Shown here: piece after piece, positions 56,181 through 64,000 of the stretch | How the letters are laid out: the number at the start of each line of letters is the position of its first letter | How positions within the stretch are numbered: position 1 is the first letter of the stretch | Source: Gemmiger gallinarum | GTDB taxonomy: Bacteria; Bacillota; Clostridia; Oscillospirales; Ruminococcaceae | Assembly (NCBI RefSeq): GCF_014982805.1 | Contig: NZ_JADCKC010000002.1 | Location: 737,103 to 801,102, forward strand | Reading direction: 5' to 3' | Length of the DNA stretch: 64,000 nucleotides | Notes under the pieces: model-generated | What the model was told of the DNA's origin: nothing | Seen by the model: only the letters and a program-made list of their open reading frames with translations | Database searches by the model: none | Program-made: the position numbers and the translations under genes

Positions 56181-56999
56181 ATGCAATGCAAAAAATGCGG
56201 ACAGAATATCACCAATCCCCGGGCAAAATTCTGCCCGGTCTGCGGCAGCCCTCTGGAACAGACTTCGTCCTCCGGCAATTCCGCCCCGTCTCCCCGCACC
56301 TCTGCCGCCCGGCCCGCAAAACGCCGGGAAAACTGGGAACGGTATGAATCCCCCTACGCCTGGGTGAAATGGGTGGTGCTGGCCGTGGCTGTGGTGGTGC
56401 TGGCCGTGGGGGCAGCGGTGGCCATGGTTCTGCTCAACCAGCAGGCCGGGAAGGAAAATCCCCGGCGGGAGGATCCCTCCGGCAGCAGTTCGGTGACCGC
56501 GGCTGCTTCGCCCACGCCCGCGCCGGAAGAAACGCCCTCCCCGGCGCCGGAGGAGGATGAGGAGGAAGAGGTCCCCACCCCCATGCCGGAACCCACCCCC
56601 ACGCCGGAGCCTGCCCTTCCCCAGTATGACGGGGAAACCATTGCCCTGCCCGGCGGCGGAACCGCCCCGGTGGAGGACTTCCTCTTCCCCTACAGCAGCA
56701 CGGAATTGCTCACCTACGATGACCTGGATAGGGCCTTCGGGGATATGGCGACTACCGACGCAGCCCTGCTGAGCCAGCACGCCATCAATGAGATCTATGC
56801 CCGCTACGGCTACAACTTCCATCCGGACAAGAGCGAAAGCGCCCAGCTGGCCTACGATTATTTCAACGCTCTGGACTGGTACACGGCCATCTGCGGCAGC
56901 AACACCGCGTCCAACACCGGCGAGGTGCCGGTCAGCGATGTGGAACAGAGCAACATCGAGACCATTGTGATCTGGCAGGAAAACCACGGCTGCCGCTGA
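56181..56999 (+). CDS. zinc-ribbon membrane protein with YARHG-like domain
   Basis: This 272-residue protein begins with a zinc ribbon almost identical in layout to the previous gene's (CKKCGQNI...FCPVCGSP), has a Ser/Pro linker, a membrane helix near residues 65-90, an acidic Pro/Glu stalk and a C-terminal domain near residues 170-265. That domain has INEIYARYGYNFHPDKSES, the pattern of the YARHG domain, an extracellular module often found on ribbon membrane proteins of Firmicutes. AAAAGGAG precedes the ATG at 56181. It is the last gene of the putative system before the LytTR pair, which follows after 93 bases with no terminator seen between. Confidence 0.84.
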   Translation: MQCKKCGQNITNPRAKFCPVCGSPLEQTSSSGNSAPSPRTSAARPAKRRENWERYESPYAWVKWVVLAVAVVVLAVGAAVAMVLLNQQAGKENPRREDPSGSSSVTAAASPTPAPEETPSPAPEEDEEEEVPTPMPEPTPTPEPALPQYDGETIALPGGGTAPVEDFLFPYSSTELLTYDDLDRAFGDMATTDAALLSQHAINEIYARYGYNFHPDKSESAQLAYDYFNALDWYTAICGSNTASNTGEVPVSDVEQSNIETIVIWQENHGCR

Positions 57000-57092
57000 T
57001 CCCGTGACAGCCCGGCACAAATGTGATAGGATGAAAAACACCCGCGACTGCGGCAGGAACGATCCGGCGGCAGCAGATAGGAGGGCGGCATC

Positions 57093-57806
57093 ATGAAAAT
57101 CTGCATCCTGGAGGATGACAAGGCACAGGCGGAGCGGATGGCGCAGTATCTGGACCGATACCATCGGGAGCACGCCGACTTCAGCTATGAGCTGGAACGC
57201 TATGCCCGGGCTTTCGACCTGCTGGAGGATTACCGGGGAGATGCTGACCTGCTGTTTCTGGACATTCGCCTGCCCGACCAGCTGGGCATCGAGACCGCCC
57301 GCCGCATCCGGGAAAAGGATGCCCGGGTCATGATCGTCTTTGTGACCAACCTGGCACAGTATGCCATCGAGGGATACTCGGTCCAGGCCTTTGACTACAT
57401 TCTCAAGCCGGTGGACTACTTTGCCTTTTCGGTCAAGCTGGAACGGGCGCTGCGGGCGCTGTCCGCCCGGGCGGACGGCCCGGTGCTGGACATCAAAACT
57501 CGGGAAGGCCTTTTGCGGCGCATCCCGGCGGGCAGCATCCTCTATATCGAGGTGCAGGCCCACGATGTCTTTCTCCACACCGGCACCGAGGTCATCCGCC
57601 AGTGGGGCACCCTTTCCCGTTACGAGGAACTGCTGCAGGGGGCTCACTTTGCCCGGTGCAGTACCAGCTGCCTGGTCAACCTGAAATACGTGCGGACGGT
57701 GCAAAAAGACCGGGTTCTGGTGGGGCAGGACAGCCTGACCGTCACCCGCACCCGCCGCAAGGAATTTCTGCAGGCTCTGGCTCAATACAAAGGAGGGACC
57801 CCCTGA
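57093..57806 (+). CDS. LytTR-family response regulator (AgrA-like)
   Basis: This 237-residue regulator has a receiver domain (acidic EDD at residues 7-9, phosphorylated Asp57 in LLFLDIRLP, Lys in YILKPVD) and a C-terminal LytTR DNA-binding domain (GSILYIEVQAHDVFLHTG, CSTSCLVNLKYV). LytTR regulators bind direct repeats upstream of envelope, quorum and toxin genes. AGGAGGGCG precedes the ATG at 57093. Its stop overlaps the next start (TGATG), giving a coupled pair with the AgrC-like kinase. It may regulate the operon upstream or the GH3 unit downstream; no repeat site could be assigned. Confidence 0.95.
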   Translation: MKICILEDDKAQAERMAQYLDRYHREHADFSYELERYARAFDLLEDYRGDADLLFLDIRLPDQLGIETARRIREKDARVMIVFVTNLAQYAIEGYSVQAFDYILKPVDYFAFSVKLERALRALSARADGPVLDIKTREGLLRRIPAGSILYIEVQAHDVFLHTGTEVIRQWGTLSRYEELLQGAHFARCSTSCLVNLKYVRTVQKDRVLVGQDSLTVTRTRRKEFLQALAQYKGGTP

Positions 57807-59104
57807 TGCCGCTCTGGTATGATGCCCACTGGCAGGCTCTGCTGCTTTTTCAGGCCATGTGCGGTGTGTTTGTCTTCAGCTATTCTCTGGAACGGCGCCG
57901 GCATTTTGTTCTGCGGCTGACGCTGGGACTGGCTGCCGGCATGATCCTTGTGGAAATCGTCACCCGGCTGCTTTTTGCCCGGGGTATGATGGCCGAATTC
58001 ACGGTCATCACCATATTGTATCTTCTGCTCAACCTGCTGGTCTGGTTCTGCTACAACGAGTCGGTCTGGACAGTGCTGTTTGTCACCGCGTCGGGCTATG
58101 TGCTGCAGGACATGGCCAGCGACATCAAGGCGGCGCTGCGATACACCATGCCCTTCTCCTTCTTCCGGGACCTTGCCTCCACCACCCCCGGCGTGCTGCT
58201 GTTCGACCTTGTCTGTTACGGCGGGCTGTATCTGGCGGGATACTTTCTCTTCCGCCCCTTTACCCGGCAGGGACCGGGGGATCTGGACAGCAAGTACAAG
58301 GCGCTGTTCTCGGTGGCAGTGCTCTTCCTTTGTGCGGGACTGACCCGTCTCACCCGGGACGGACAGCAGCACAGCATTTCTCTGAATCTGAGCCTCTATC
58401 TCTACCGTCTGCTGTCCGACTCCCTTATCCTCATTGTGCAGTACAGTGTCATGGAGCGGGCACTGATGGCCGGACGGGTGGAGGCCATGCAGGAGATCGT
58501 GCACCGCCAGCACAGCCAGTATCAGGCCAGCAAGGACCGGGTGCGGCAGATCAATGAGAAATACCACGACCTCAAGCAGCTGCTGGCCCAGTTCCGGGGC
58601 AAGGTGCCGGAAAACCAGGTGGACGCCCTGGAAAAAAGCATCAGCACCTACGAGGATGTGGTCCATACCGGCAGCGAGGTGCTGGACGTGGTGCTGGGAG
58701 AAAAGCGGGAACGCTGCCGTCTGCGAGACATCCAGCTGACCTGCTATGCCGACGGCGCGGGCCTTGCCTTTGTAGACGGTCTGGACCTGTACAGCCTGCT
58801 GGGGGACGCCCTGGACAACGCCCTCCGGGCAGCGGCCCGCATGCCGGAGGGACAGCGTTTTATCACCTTTACTGCCCGGCGGGAAGGGGATATGGCGGCC
58901 ATTCACATCGAAAACCCTGCCCCCGACGTGGTGGAGCTGGAAAACGGTCTGCCCCGGGATCCCCGTGACAGGGCGTATGCGGGGTTCGGCATGCGCAGCA
59001 TGCAGCGCACGGCAGCCAAGTACGGCGGCTCCCTGGCTGTCAAGCAGAAGGACGGTATGTTCTATCTGGATGTTCTGCTGTTTGACCCCGGCAAGAAACA
59101 ATGA
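57806..59104 (+). CDS. AgrC-like sensor histidine kinase (GHKL)
   Basis: This 432-residue sensor has six membrane helices within residues 1-215 and a cytoplasmic part of AgrC/CitA-like type: a helix ending in KYHDLKQLLAQF (His near residue 254, the phosphorylated site), then a short ATPase domain with LLGDALDNALRAA (N box) and GFGMRSMQRTA (G box). It should sense a peptide or small molecule and phosphorylate the LytTR regulator. The ATG at 57806 lies inside the regulator's stop codon; AAAGGAGGGACC precedes it. No signal-peptide gene (AgrD-like) is seen nearby. A terminator follows at 59168-59200. Confidence 0.93.
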   Translation: MPLWYDAHWQALLLFQAMCGVFVFSYSLERRRHFVLRLTLGLAAGMILVEIVTRLLFARGMMAEFTVITILYLLLNLLVWFCYNESVWTVLFVTASGYVLQDMASDIKAALRYTMPFSFFRDLASTTPGVLLFDLVCYGGLYLAGYFLFRPFTRQGPGDLDSKYKALFSVAVLFLCAGLTRLTRDGQQHSISLNLSLYLYRLLSDSLILIVQYSVMERALMAGRVEAMQEIVHRQHSQYQASKDRVRQINEKYHDLKQLLAQFRGKVPENQVDALEKSISTYEDVVHTGSEVLDVVLGEKRERCRLRDIQLTCYADGAGLAFVDGLDLYSLLGDALDNALRAAARMPEGQRFITFTARREGDMAAIHIENPAPDVVELENGLPRDPRDRAYAGFGMRSMQRTAAKYGGSLAVKQKDGMFYLDVLLFDPGKKQ

Positions 59105-59167
59105 CGGCCTGTCTGTGAGCATTCTGTGTAAAAAATGTGTCAACTGTGATAGAAAAGATACCAACTA

Positions 59168-59200
59168 TGCGGTTTCTGTTGAGGGAACCGCATTTTTTTT
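59168..59200 (+). terminator. rho-independent terminator after the LytTR two-component pair
   Basis: TGCGGTT pairs with AACCGCA around TCTGTTGAGGG, and a run of eight T follows. It ends the regulator-kinase unit, so the GH3 unit probably has its own promoter in the next 120 bases. Confidence 0.85.
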
Positions 59201-59318
59201 GTACAGTTTAACCGAAAAAGCGGCACGGCCCTGCCCGGGGCGGAAAGGAGGGAAGTCCGCCTGTTGGGGCGGTCCTGCGGGCGGGGCAGTGCGCGGAAAG
59301 AATCAAGGAGGAACAGAA

Positions 59319-59723
59319 ATGAAGAACAGTCTCTTCAAGGACAAGAGCTACGGCTTTTTCGTCACCCTGGCCCTGATTGCGGTGACGGTGGTCGCAGCCA
59401 TTGTCTACACGGTGCTGTACAACGGCTCGCGGTATTTCTCGGCCCCGGCCACCGGCTTTTTGCTGGGCGGCGCGGTGGTTGCGCTGGCCATGTGCTTCAC
59501 CAAGGCGGCCAAGTGGGCCTGCGCGGTCCTGGCGCTGGCAGATTTCATCGGCCTGCTGTTTTACATCTACGGCATCTACTTCTATGTGTCGGTCGTTATG
59601 GTCGGCATCCAGGCGTCTACCTTCAACTGGCAGTTCCAGCTCTGCACGGTGCTGTTTGCGGCGCTGCTGGTGGTCAATGTGGTCAACGTCTTTCTGAAGC
59701 AGGTCAAGGAAAAGGAGGAATGA
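59319..59723 (+). CDS. four-helix membrane protein paired with GH3
   Basis: This 134-residue protein has four membrane helices (near residues 11-30, 42-62, 65-85, 105-127) with short loops and a basic C-terminus (KQVKEKEE). No family motif is recognised. AAGGAGGAAC precedes the ATG at 59319. It ends four bases before the GH3 gene, so the two are translated together and may form a complex at the membrane or aid its insertion. The pairing of a small tetraspan protein with this permuted GH3 type may be a conserved arrangement; I could not check this. Confidence 0.85.
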   Translation: MKNSLFKDKSYGFFVTLALIAVTVVAAIVYTVLYNGSRYFSAPATGFLLGGAVVALAMCFTKAAKWACAVLALADFIGLLFYIYGIYFYVSVVMVGIQASTFNWQFQLCTVLFAALLVVNVVNVFLKQVKEKEE

Positions 59724-59727
59724 GCCC

Positions 59728-62700
59728 ATGAAGACAAAGACCCTTCATCTGGTGCAGAAAATCTGCACCGTGGCCCTGACGCTGGTGTTCGGCTTCTCCT
59801 ACACCGGCAGCGTCATCGCCATGCAGAACGTGGACGCCATCAACAGCGCCCTGGGCACCTCTTCTTTCAAGACCGTCGTCAGCGAGGAAGCGGCCAGCCA
59901 GGACAGCGAATACTTCAAGTCCGAGTATGAGGACCTGGCGTCCCTCATCGACGCCGGCGCCAAGATGACCGAGGAGGCCATGGCGGAAGGCGCCGTCCTG
60001 CTCAAAAACGACAACAACGCCCTGCCCATCGCCTCGGGCAGCAACGTGAGCGTGTTCGGCATCACCAGCGCCGACCCCATCTACGGCGGCACCGGTTCCG
60101 GCTCGGTGGATACCTCCAAGGCTGTGGACTACTACACCGCCTTTGAGGCCGCCGGCCTGACCCTGAACCCCACCCTGAAACAGAACTACAGCGAGACCTG
60201 GTACGTGGCCCCCTCCGGCGGCGACTGGATGGGCAACGGCGCCGAGCCCTACGATCCCACCATCCACTTCCGCCGTTACTCCGCCGGCTGGGCCGGCAGC
60301 GGCGGCATCTACATCGGCGGTGTGCCATGGGATATGGTCACCTCCGCTGCGGGTGACACCTTTGCCAGTTACGGCGACGCCGCCATCTACATCATCGGCC
60401 GTGTGGGCGGCGAAGGCTCCGACCTGGATATGGACAGCACTGTGGACGGCTACGAGGGTGACTTCCTCCACCTGACCCAGAAGGAAATGGATACCCTCAA
60501 GGGCCTGAAAGCCCTCAAGGATCAGGGCGTCTTCAAGAAGGTCGTCATGATCATCAACTCCGCCAGCATGCTGTCCGCCGACTTCATCTCCGATGAGCAG
60601 TACGGCATCGACGCCTGCCTGTGGGTGGGCACTCTGGGCCAGAACGGCGCCACCGCTGTGGGCAAGCTGCTCACCGGCGAGTATGTGCCCTCCGGCAAGA
60701 CCACCGATACCTTCTGGATGAGCCATGACATGAACCCCGTCAACGTCAACTACGGCTACCAGGAGTATCTGGAGTCCGACACCTACGGCATCACCAGCAA
60801 GGCGGGCAACATGTTCGTGCCCGAGCCCACCCTCAACGCCTACACCGTCTACCAGGAAGGCATGTATCTGGGCTACCGCTACACCGAGACCCGCTATGAG
60901 GACGCCGTTCTGGGCGCTGCCAATGTGGGCGATTACAACTACTCCCAGGTGGTGGCATTCCCCTTTGGCTACGGCCTGTCCTACACCACCTTCGCCTACT
61001 CCAACCTGAGCGTCTCCAAGACCGATGACCGCACCTACACCGTATCCATCGATGTTACCAACACCGGCAGCCAGTACTCCGGCAAGGAGAGCGTGCAGGT
61101 CTACGTCTCCAAGCCCTACGGCGACTACGCCAAGGAAAACCAGATCCAGGTTCCCTCCGTGGAGCTGGTCAACTTCGGCAAGACCCAGATCCTGGCCCCC
61201 GGCCAGACCGAGACCCTGACCATCCAGGTGGATGAAAAGTACTTCACCTCCTACGATGTCTACGGCGCAGGCACCTACGTGCTCATGCCCGGCGACTACT
61301 ACCTGACCGTGGCCGCCAACTCTCACCAGGCCGTCAACAACATCCTGGCCGCCAAGGGCGCCGATCCCGCCCGCATGGTAGGCACCGGCGATGCTGCCAT
61401 GACCTGGAAGACCACCCTGGCCCTGGATACCGAGACCTACTCGGTCTCCGACGCCACCGGCAACGAGATCACCAACCTCTTCGACTACGCCGACATCAAC
61501 CGCTACGAAGGCCGCGGCGACAACAGCGTCAAATACTATGACCGCGCCGACTGGGCGGGCACCGTCTCCCTCGACCGGGAGAACGGCCGTCCCACCATCA
61601 CCGCCACCGAGCAGATGGCTCAGGATATCCTCAAGCAGTGCCCCGTGGAGTACGGCATCGCCATCCCGGCGGATACCGCTGAGACCGCTTATCCCGCCTA
61701 CGAGATGGATTCCGGCCTGACCCTCATCGACATGATGGGCGTGGACTATGACGATCCCCAGTGGGACGCCTTCATGGATCAGCTGTCCTGGAACGAGACC
61801 GCCAAGCTGGTCTCCAACGGCTACCACATGACCGCCATGGTGGACTCTGTGGGCAAGCCCGAGACCAGTGACGAAAACGGCCCCAACGGCTTCAACCAGA
61901 CCTACAACACCCAGAAGGAAGGCCTGGCCTACCGCACTGAAGTCGCCGCGGGCAATGTCAACGCGGACGGCAGCCTGACTGAGAACGCCGATCCCAACGG
62001 TTCCAAAAAGACCACCGCTTTCCCGGCCAACGGCATCATTGCCGCCACCTACAACCGTGACCTGGCCTACCGTGTGGGCAAGATCATCGGCGAGGACGGC
62101 ATCTGGTCCGGCATGGCAGGTCTGTACGGCATCGGCGCCAACATCCACCGCAGCCCCTACCTGGGCCGTACCGCTGAGTACTACAGCGAATGCGGCACCC
62201 TCACCGGCATGATGGCCGCCGCCGAATGCCAGGGCATTGAGGAGAAGGGCGTGCACGTTTACAACAAGCACTGCGTGGTCAACGACCAGGAGACCGCCCG
62301 TCACGGCGTGGCCGTCTGGATCAGCGAGCAGGCCCTGCGCGAGATCTACCTGCGCGCCTTTGAGCTGCCCATCACCGAGGGCGGCGCCTACGGCACCATG
62401 GCTTCCTTCGCCCGTCTGGGCACCATGGCCGGCCCCTCCGACGGCACCCTGGGCCAGGATTTCCTGCGCGGCGAGTGCGGCATGAAGGGCGCTATCGTCA
62501 CCGACATGTACACCGACATGAACGGCGCACAGGACAACTCCCCCTACTTTGAGCTGGCCTACGGCATCTACACCGGCGGCTGCGACATTCCCGACGGCAG
62601 CGGCCATGAGGGCCAGTTCGACGCCTACCGTCCCGACAGCGACGGCACCGGCGACTACGCCACCATGGCCTGGCAGATGCGTGAGTCTGCCAAGCGCGTC

Positions 62701-62880
62701 TGCTACGCCACCGTTAACTCCAACGCCATGAACGGCATTGCTGTGGGCACCGAGATCGTGCCCAGCATGCCCTGGTGGCAGCAGCTGCTCTACGGCGTTG
62801 TCATCGGCAGCGGTGTGCTGCTGGTGCTGTGCGCCGCTTGGATCGTGGTCACCGCTACCCGCAAGCGCAAGAAGGCATAA
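59728..62880 (+). CDS. membrane-anchored GH3 glycosidase with permuted domain order
   Basis: This 1050-residue GH3-type beta-glycosidase has a non-cleaved N-terminal helix (residues 8-31) and a C-terminal helix (near residues 1015-1042) followed by KRKK, so the enzyme domain is outside and held at both ends. The usual C-terminal alpha/beta sandwich comes first (EGAVLLKNDNNALPI, residues 90-110), then a FnIII-like region. The TIM barrel comes last, with KHCVVNDQE (residue 847 on) and the nucleophile Asp in GAIVTDMYTD (residue 925). This reversed order is known in some gut-bacterial GH3s. Substrate unknown. GGAGGAATGAGCCC precedes the ATG. Confidence 0.88.
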   Translation: MKTKTLHLVQKICTVALTLVFGFSYTGSVIAMQNVDAINSALGTSSFKTVVSEEAASQDSEYFKSEYEDLASLIDAGAKMTEEAMAEGAVLLKNDNNALPIASGSNVSVFGITSADPIYGGTGSGSVDTSKAVDYYTAFEAAGLTLNPTLKQNYSETWYVAPSGGDWMGNGAEPYDPTIHFRRYSAGWAGSGGIYIGGVPWDMVTSAAGDTFASYGDAAIYIIGRVGGEGSDLDMDSTVDGYEGDFLHLTQKEMDTLKGLKALKDQGVFKKVVMIINSASMLSADFISDEQYGIDACLWVGTLGQNGATAVGKLLTGEYVPSGKTTDTFWMSHDMNPVNVNYGYQEYLESDTYGITSKAGNMFVPEPTLNAYTVYQEGMYLGYRYTETRYEDAVLGAANVGDYNYSQVVAFPFGYGLSYTTFAYSNLSVSKTDDRTYTVSIDVTNTGSQYSGKESVQVYVSKPYGDYAKENQIQVPSVELVNFGKTQILAPGQTETLTIQVDEKYFTSYDVYGAGTYVLMPGDYYLTVAANSHQAVNNILAAKGADPARMVGTGDAAMTWKTTLALDTETYSVSDATGNEITNLFDYADINRYEGRGDNSVKYYDRADWAGTVSLDRENGRPTITATEQMAQDILKQCPVEYGIAIPADTAETAYPAYEMDSGLTLIDMMGVDYDDPQWDAFMDQLSWNETAKLVSNGYHMTAMVDSVGKPETSDENGPNGFNQTYNTQKEGLAYRTEVAAGNVNADGSLTENADPNGSKKTTAFPANGIIAATYNRDLAYRVGKIIGEDGIWSGMAGLYGIGANIHRSPYLGRTAEYYSECGTLTGMMAAAECQGIEEKGVHVYNKHCVVNDQETARHGVAVWISEQALREIYLRAFELPITEGGAYGTMASFARLGTMAGPSDGTLGQDFLRGECGMKGAIVTDMYTDMNGAQDNSPYFELAYGIYTGGCDIPDGSGHEGQFDAYRPDSDGTGDYATMAWQMRESAKRVCYATVNSNAMNGIAVGTEIVPSMPWWQQLLYGVVIGSGVLLVLCAAWIVVTATRKRKKA

Positions 62881-62947
62881 TGGCGCTGAACCGACATCCA
62901 GAGTCTTCTCTTTCATCTTTTACAGGATTCTAATATGATCCGGGATT

Positions 62948-62981
62948 CCCCGGCGAGGGCTTCGGCCTTCGCCGGGGTTTT
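62948..62981 (+). terminator. rho-independent terminator after the GH3 gene
   Basis: CCCCGGCGAGGG pairs with the CCTTCGCCGGGG arm (one mismatch), and TTTTCTTT follows. It lies about 70 bases past the GH3 stop. Confidence 0.85.
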
Positions 62982-62999
62982 CTTTATGTGGAGGGACTT

Positions 63000-63026
63000 C
63001 TCTATATATGATAAGTATATATAGAG
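63000..63026. repeat. AT-rich perfect palindrome
   Basis: CTCTATATAT and ATATATAGAG are perfect 10-base arms around GATAAGT, about 150 bases upstream of the first rRNA promoter. It could be a binding site or a cruciform; purpose unknown. Confidence 0.7.
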
Positions 63027-63173
63027 GGGGCGGCGGAAAGAAACCGGAATGCAGTACCCGCCGGACAAGCATCCAAAGGCTGTACAAATTGTGTGGAAAA
63101 ACCTGTCAGACCACCATATACAGACTGCCCAAAACTGAAGCAAAAAAATTATCGAAAAACCTCAAAAAAGGTG

Positions 63174-63202
63174 TTGACATTTGAGCTGGGAAGATGTATT
63201 AT
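63174..63202 (+). promoter_or_regulatory. rRNA promoter P1
   Basis: TTGACA (63174-63179) and TATTAT (63197-63202), 17 bases apart, are preceded by an A/T-rich CTCAAAAAAGG tract. Confidence 0.9.
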
Positions 63203-63350
63203 AGTCAAGCTGTCGCGAACGACAGGCCCTGAAAAAAGGCGACAAACCGGAGATAACGAGACTTGCTCCTGATTGCGGGAGGCTCAGTTACCCGGCAAAC
63301 CCCTTTCGGAAGGCCGCCGAAAGCACAGCGAAAAACCTCGAAAAAAGTTC

Positions 63351-63379
63351 TTGACAAAAGACTTTGGATGAGGTAAAAT
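63351..63379 (+). promoter_or_regulatory. rRNA promoter P2
   Basis: TTGACA (63351-63356) and TAAAAT (63374-63379), 17 bases apart, follow CTCGAAAAAAGTTC, a tract like that of P1 and P3. Confidence 0.9.
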
Positions 63380-63465
63380 AAATAAGCTGTTTTGATGAGG
63401 CAATGCCGCTTCAAGCAGCGCCGGCCGAACGGCCGGGCGGCTTCAAAAAATCTTCAAAAAAGTTC

Positions 63466-63494
63466 TTGACAAACGGAACTGAATGAGATATAAT
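63466..63494 (+). promoter_or_regulatory. rRNA promoter P3
   Basis: TTGACA (63466-63471) and a perfect TATAAT (63489-63494), 17 bases apart, follow CTTCAAAAAAGTTC. It is the strongest of the three and lies about 190 bases before the 16S gene. Confidence 0.93.
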
Positions 63495-63684
63495 AAACAA
63501 GCTGCCCGCGAGAAACGGTCGGCACAGGACCTTGAAAATTGAACAATACTGAAACTTGTGGAACCTTGAACGTGTTTGGAAAGAACACGATAAACAATTC
63601 CAAAAACAAGTAATTCGACAGGACGCAAGCGATTGTGTCTGAGAAATTACAGAGATTTAACACTTTGTAAGTGATTAAATACCA

Positions 63685-64000
63685 TTTATAAAGAGTTTGA
63701 TCCTGGCTCAGGACGAACGCTGGCGGCGCGCCTAACACATGCAAGTCGAACGGAGCATTGAGAAGCTTGCTTTTTAATGCTTAGTGGCGAACGGGTGAGT
63801 AACGCGTGAGTAACCTGCCCTCGAGTGGGGGACAACAGTTGGAAACGACTGCTAATACCGCATAAGACCACGGAGCCGCATGGCTCAGAGGTAAAAGGAT
63901 TTATTCGCTTGAGGATGGACTCGCGTCCAATTAGCTAGTTGGTGAGGTAACGGCCCACCAAGGCGACGATTGGTAGCCGGACTGAGAGGTTGATCGGCCA
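63685..64000 (+). rRNA. rrs: 16S ribosomal RNA, 5' part
   Basis: The universal 16S start AGAGTTTGATCCTGGCTCAG is read at 63692 (position 8 in Escherichia coli numbering). It is followed by the conserved GGCGGCGCGCCTAACACATGCAAGTCGA segment in pieces and by GGCGAACGGGTGAGTAACGC. The 5' end is placed at about 63685 and the gene continues past the window. The V1/V2 region suggests an Oscillospiraceae member; this is an impression, not a search result. It is the first gene of an rRNA operon driven by three tandem promoters. Confidence 0.97.

Larger units (their letters stand above)
62881..63684. other. non-coding stretch: terminator, palindrome, rRNA promoters, leader
   Basis: No protein gene lies here. 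It contains the GH3 terminator, an AT palindrome (63000-63026), three tandem rRNA promoters (63174-63494) and the rRNA leader up to about 63685. Confidence 0.8.

Noticed and set aside
59704..62916. 1070-residue minus-strand open frame
   Set aside because: It is the antisense shadow of the GH3 gene; its His/Val/Gly-rich text has no domain.
63540..63690. Possible tRNA gene in the rRNA leader
   Set aside because: No cloverleaf, TTC-arm motif or acceptor stem could be read there.

Overview
The window is about 64 kb of GC-rich chromosomal DNA from a low-branching Firmicute. The 5' part of a 16S rRNA gene lies at the right edge. Its sequence, and the GC-rich Firmicute-type genes (strong AAGGAGG ribosome binding sites, RpiR regulators, beta-glucoside PTS, LytTR signalling, M18 peptidase), suggest the Oscillospiraceae/Ruminococcaceae, near the Faecalibacterium-Subdoligranulum-Gemmiger group of gut anaerobes. 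The family placement is an inference from reading the sequence; no database was searched.

Left part (1-20.2 kb, mostly minus strand). A truncated HD-domain hydrolase gene lies downstream of a GH115-type glucuronidase gene. A 1.5 kb gene-free stretch follows, built of intergenic repeat modules. Next come an LtaS-like phosphoglycerol transferase/patatin operon, a MATE exporter, a glycerate kinase, and a two-component system with a lipoprotein. After these are a copper P-type ATPase whose C-terminus is an in-frame CopZ-like chaperone, coupled to an acylphosphatase, then a second repeat-rich 1.1 kb gene-free stretch, and finally a GluQ-RS/M18 aminopeptidase operon.

Middle part (20.5-35.7 kb). 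Here are an HxlR regulator, a small lipoprotein, and two beta-glucoside modules. Each module pairs a PTS IIBC permease with a GH1 6-phospho-beta-glucosidase and has an RpiR-SIS regulator nearby. The first permease gene carries a one-base deletion and is frameshifted; the second is intact. A cysteine-rich protein ends the second module. A HAD protein, a TrmH-type RNA methyltransferase, a second MATE exporter, a YitT-family protein and an RmlD-like reductase fill the rest.

The main object of interest is a plus-strand run of fourteen genes from 36.2 to 57.0 kb. It encodes a tubulin/FtsZ-like protein, an Hsp70/actin-fold ATPase with a very large N-terminal extension, a zinc-ribbon P-loop GTPase, a vWA-like lipoprotein, a nine-fold repeat zinc-ribbon scaffold, a QPNNGY-repeat DUF4234 membrane protein, a Sel1-repeat membrane protein, and several small membrane proteins and lipoproteins. 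Tubulin-like + vWA + distinct GTPase neighbourhoods have been predicted before to form membrane-remodelling systems. This version, with the Hsp70-like ATPase and the multivalent scaffold, looks like an elaborate and probably uncharacterised form: a nucleotide-driven machine at the membrane linked to cell-surface sensors.

Right part (57.1-64 kb). An AgrA/AgrC-like LytTR two-component system is followed by a terminator, then a four-helix membrane protein and a domain-permuted GH3 glycosidase anchored at both ends. Last come three tandem rRNA promoters and the start of a 16S rRNA gene.
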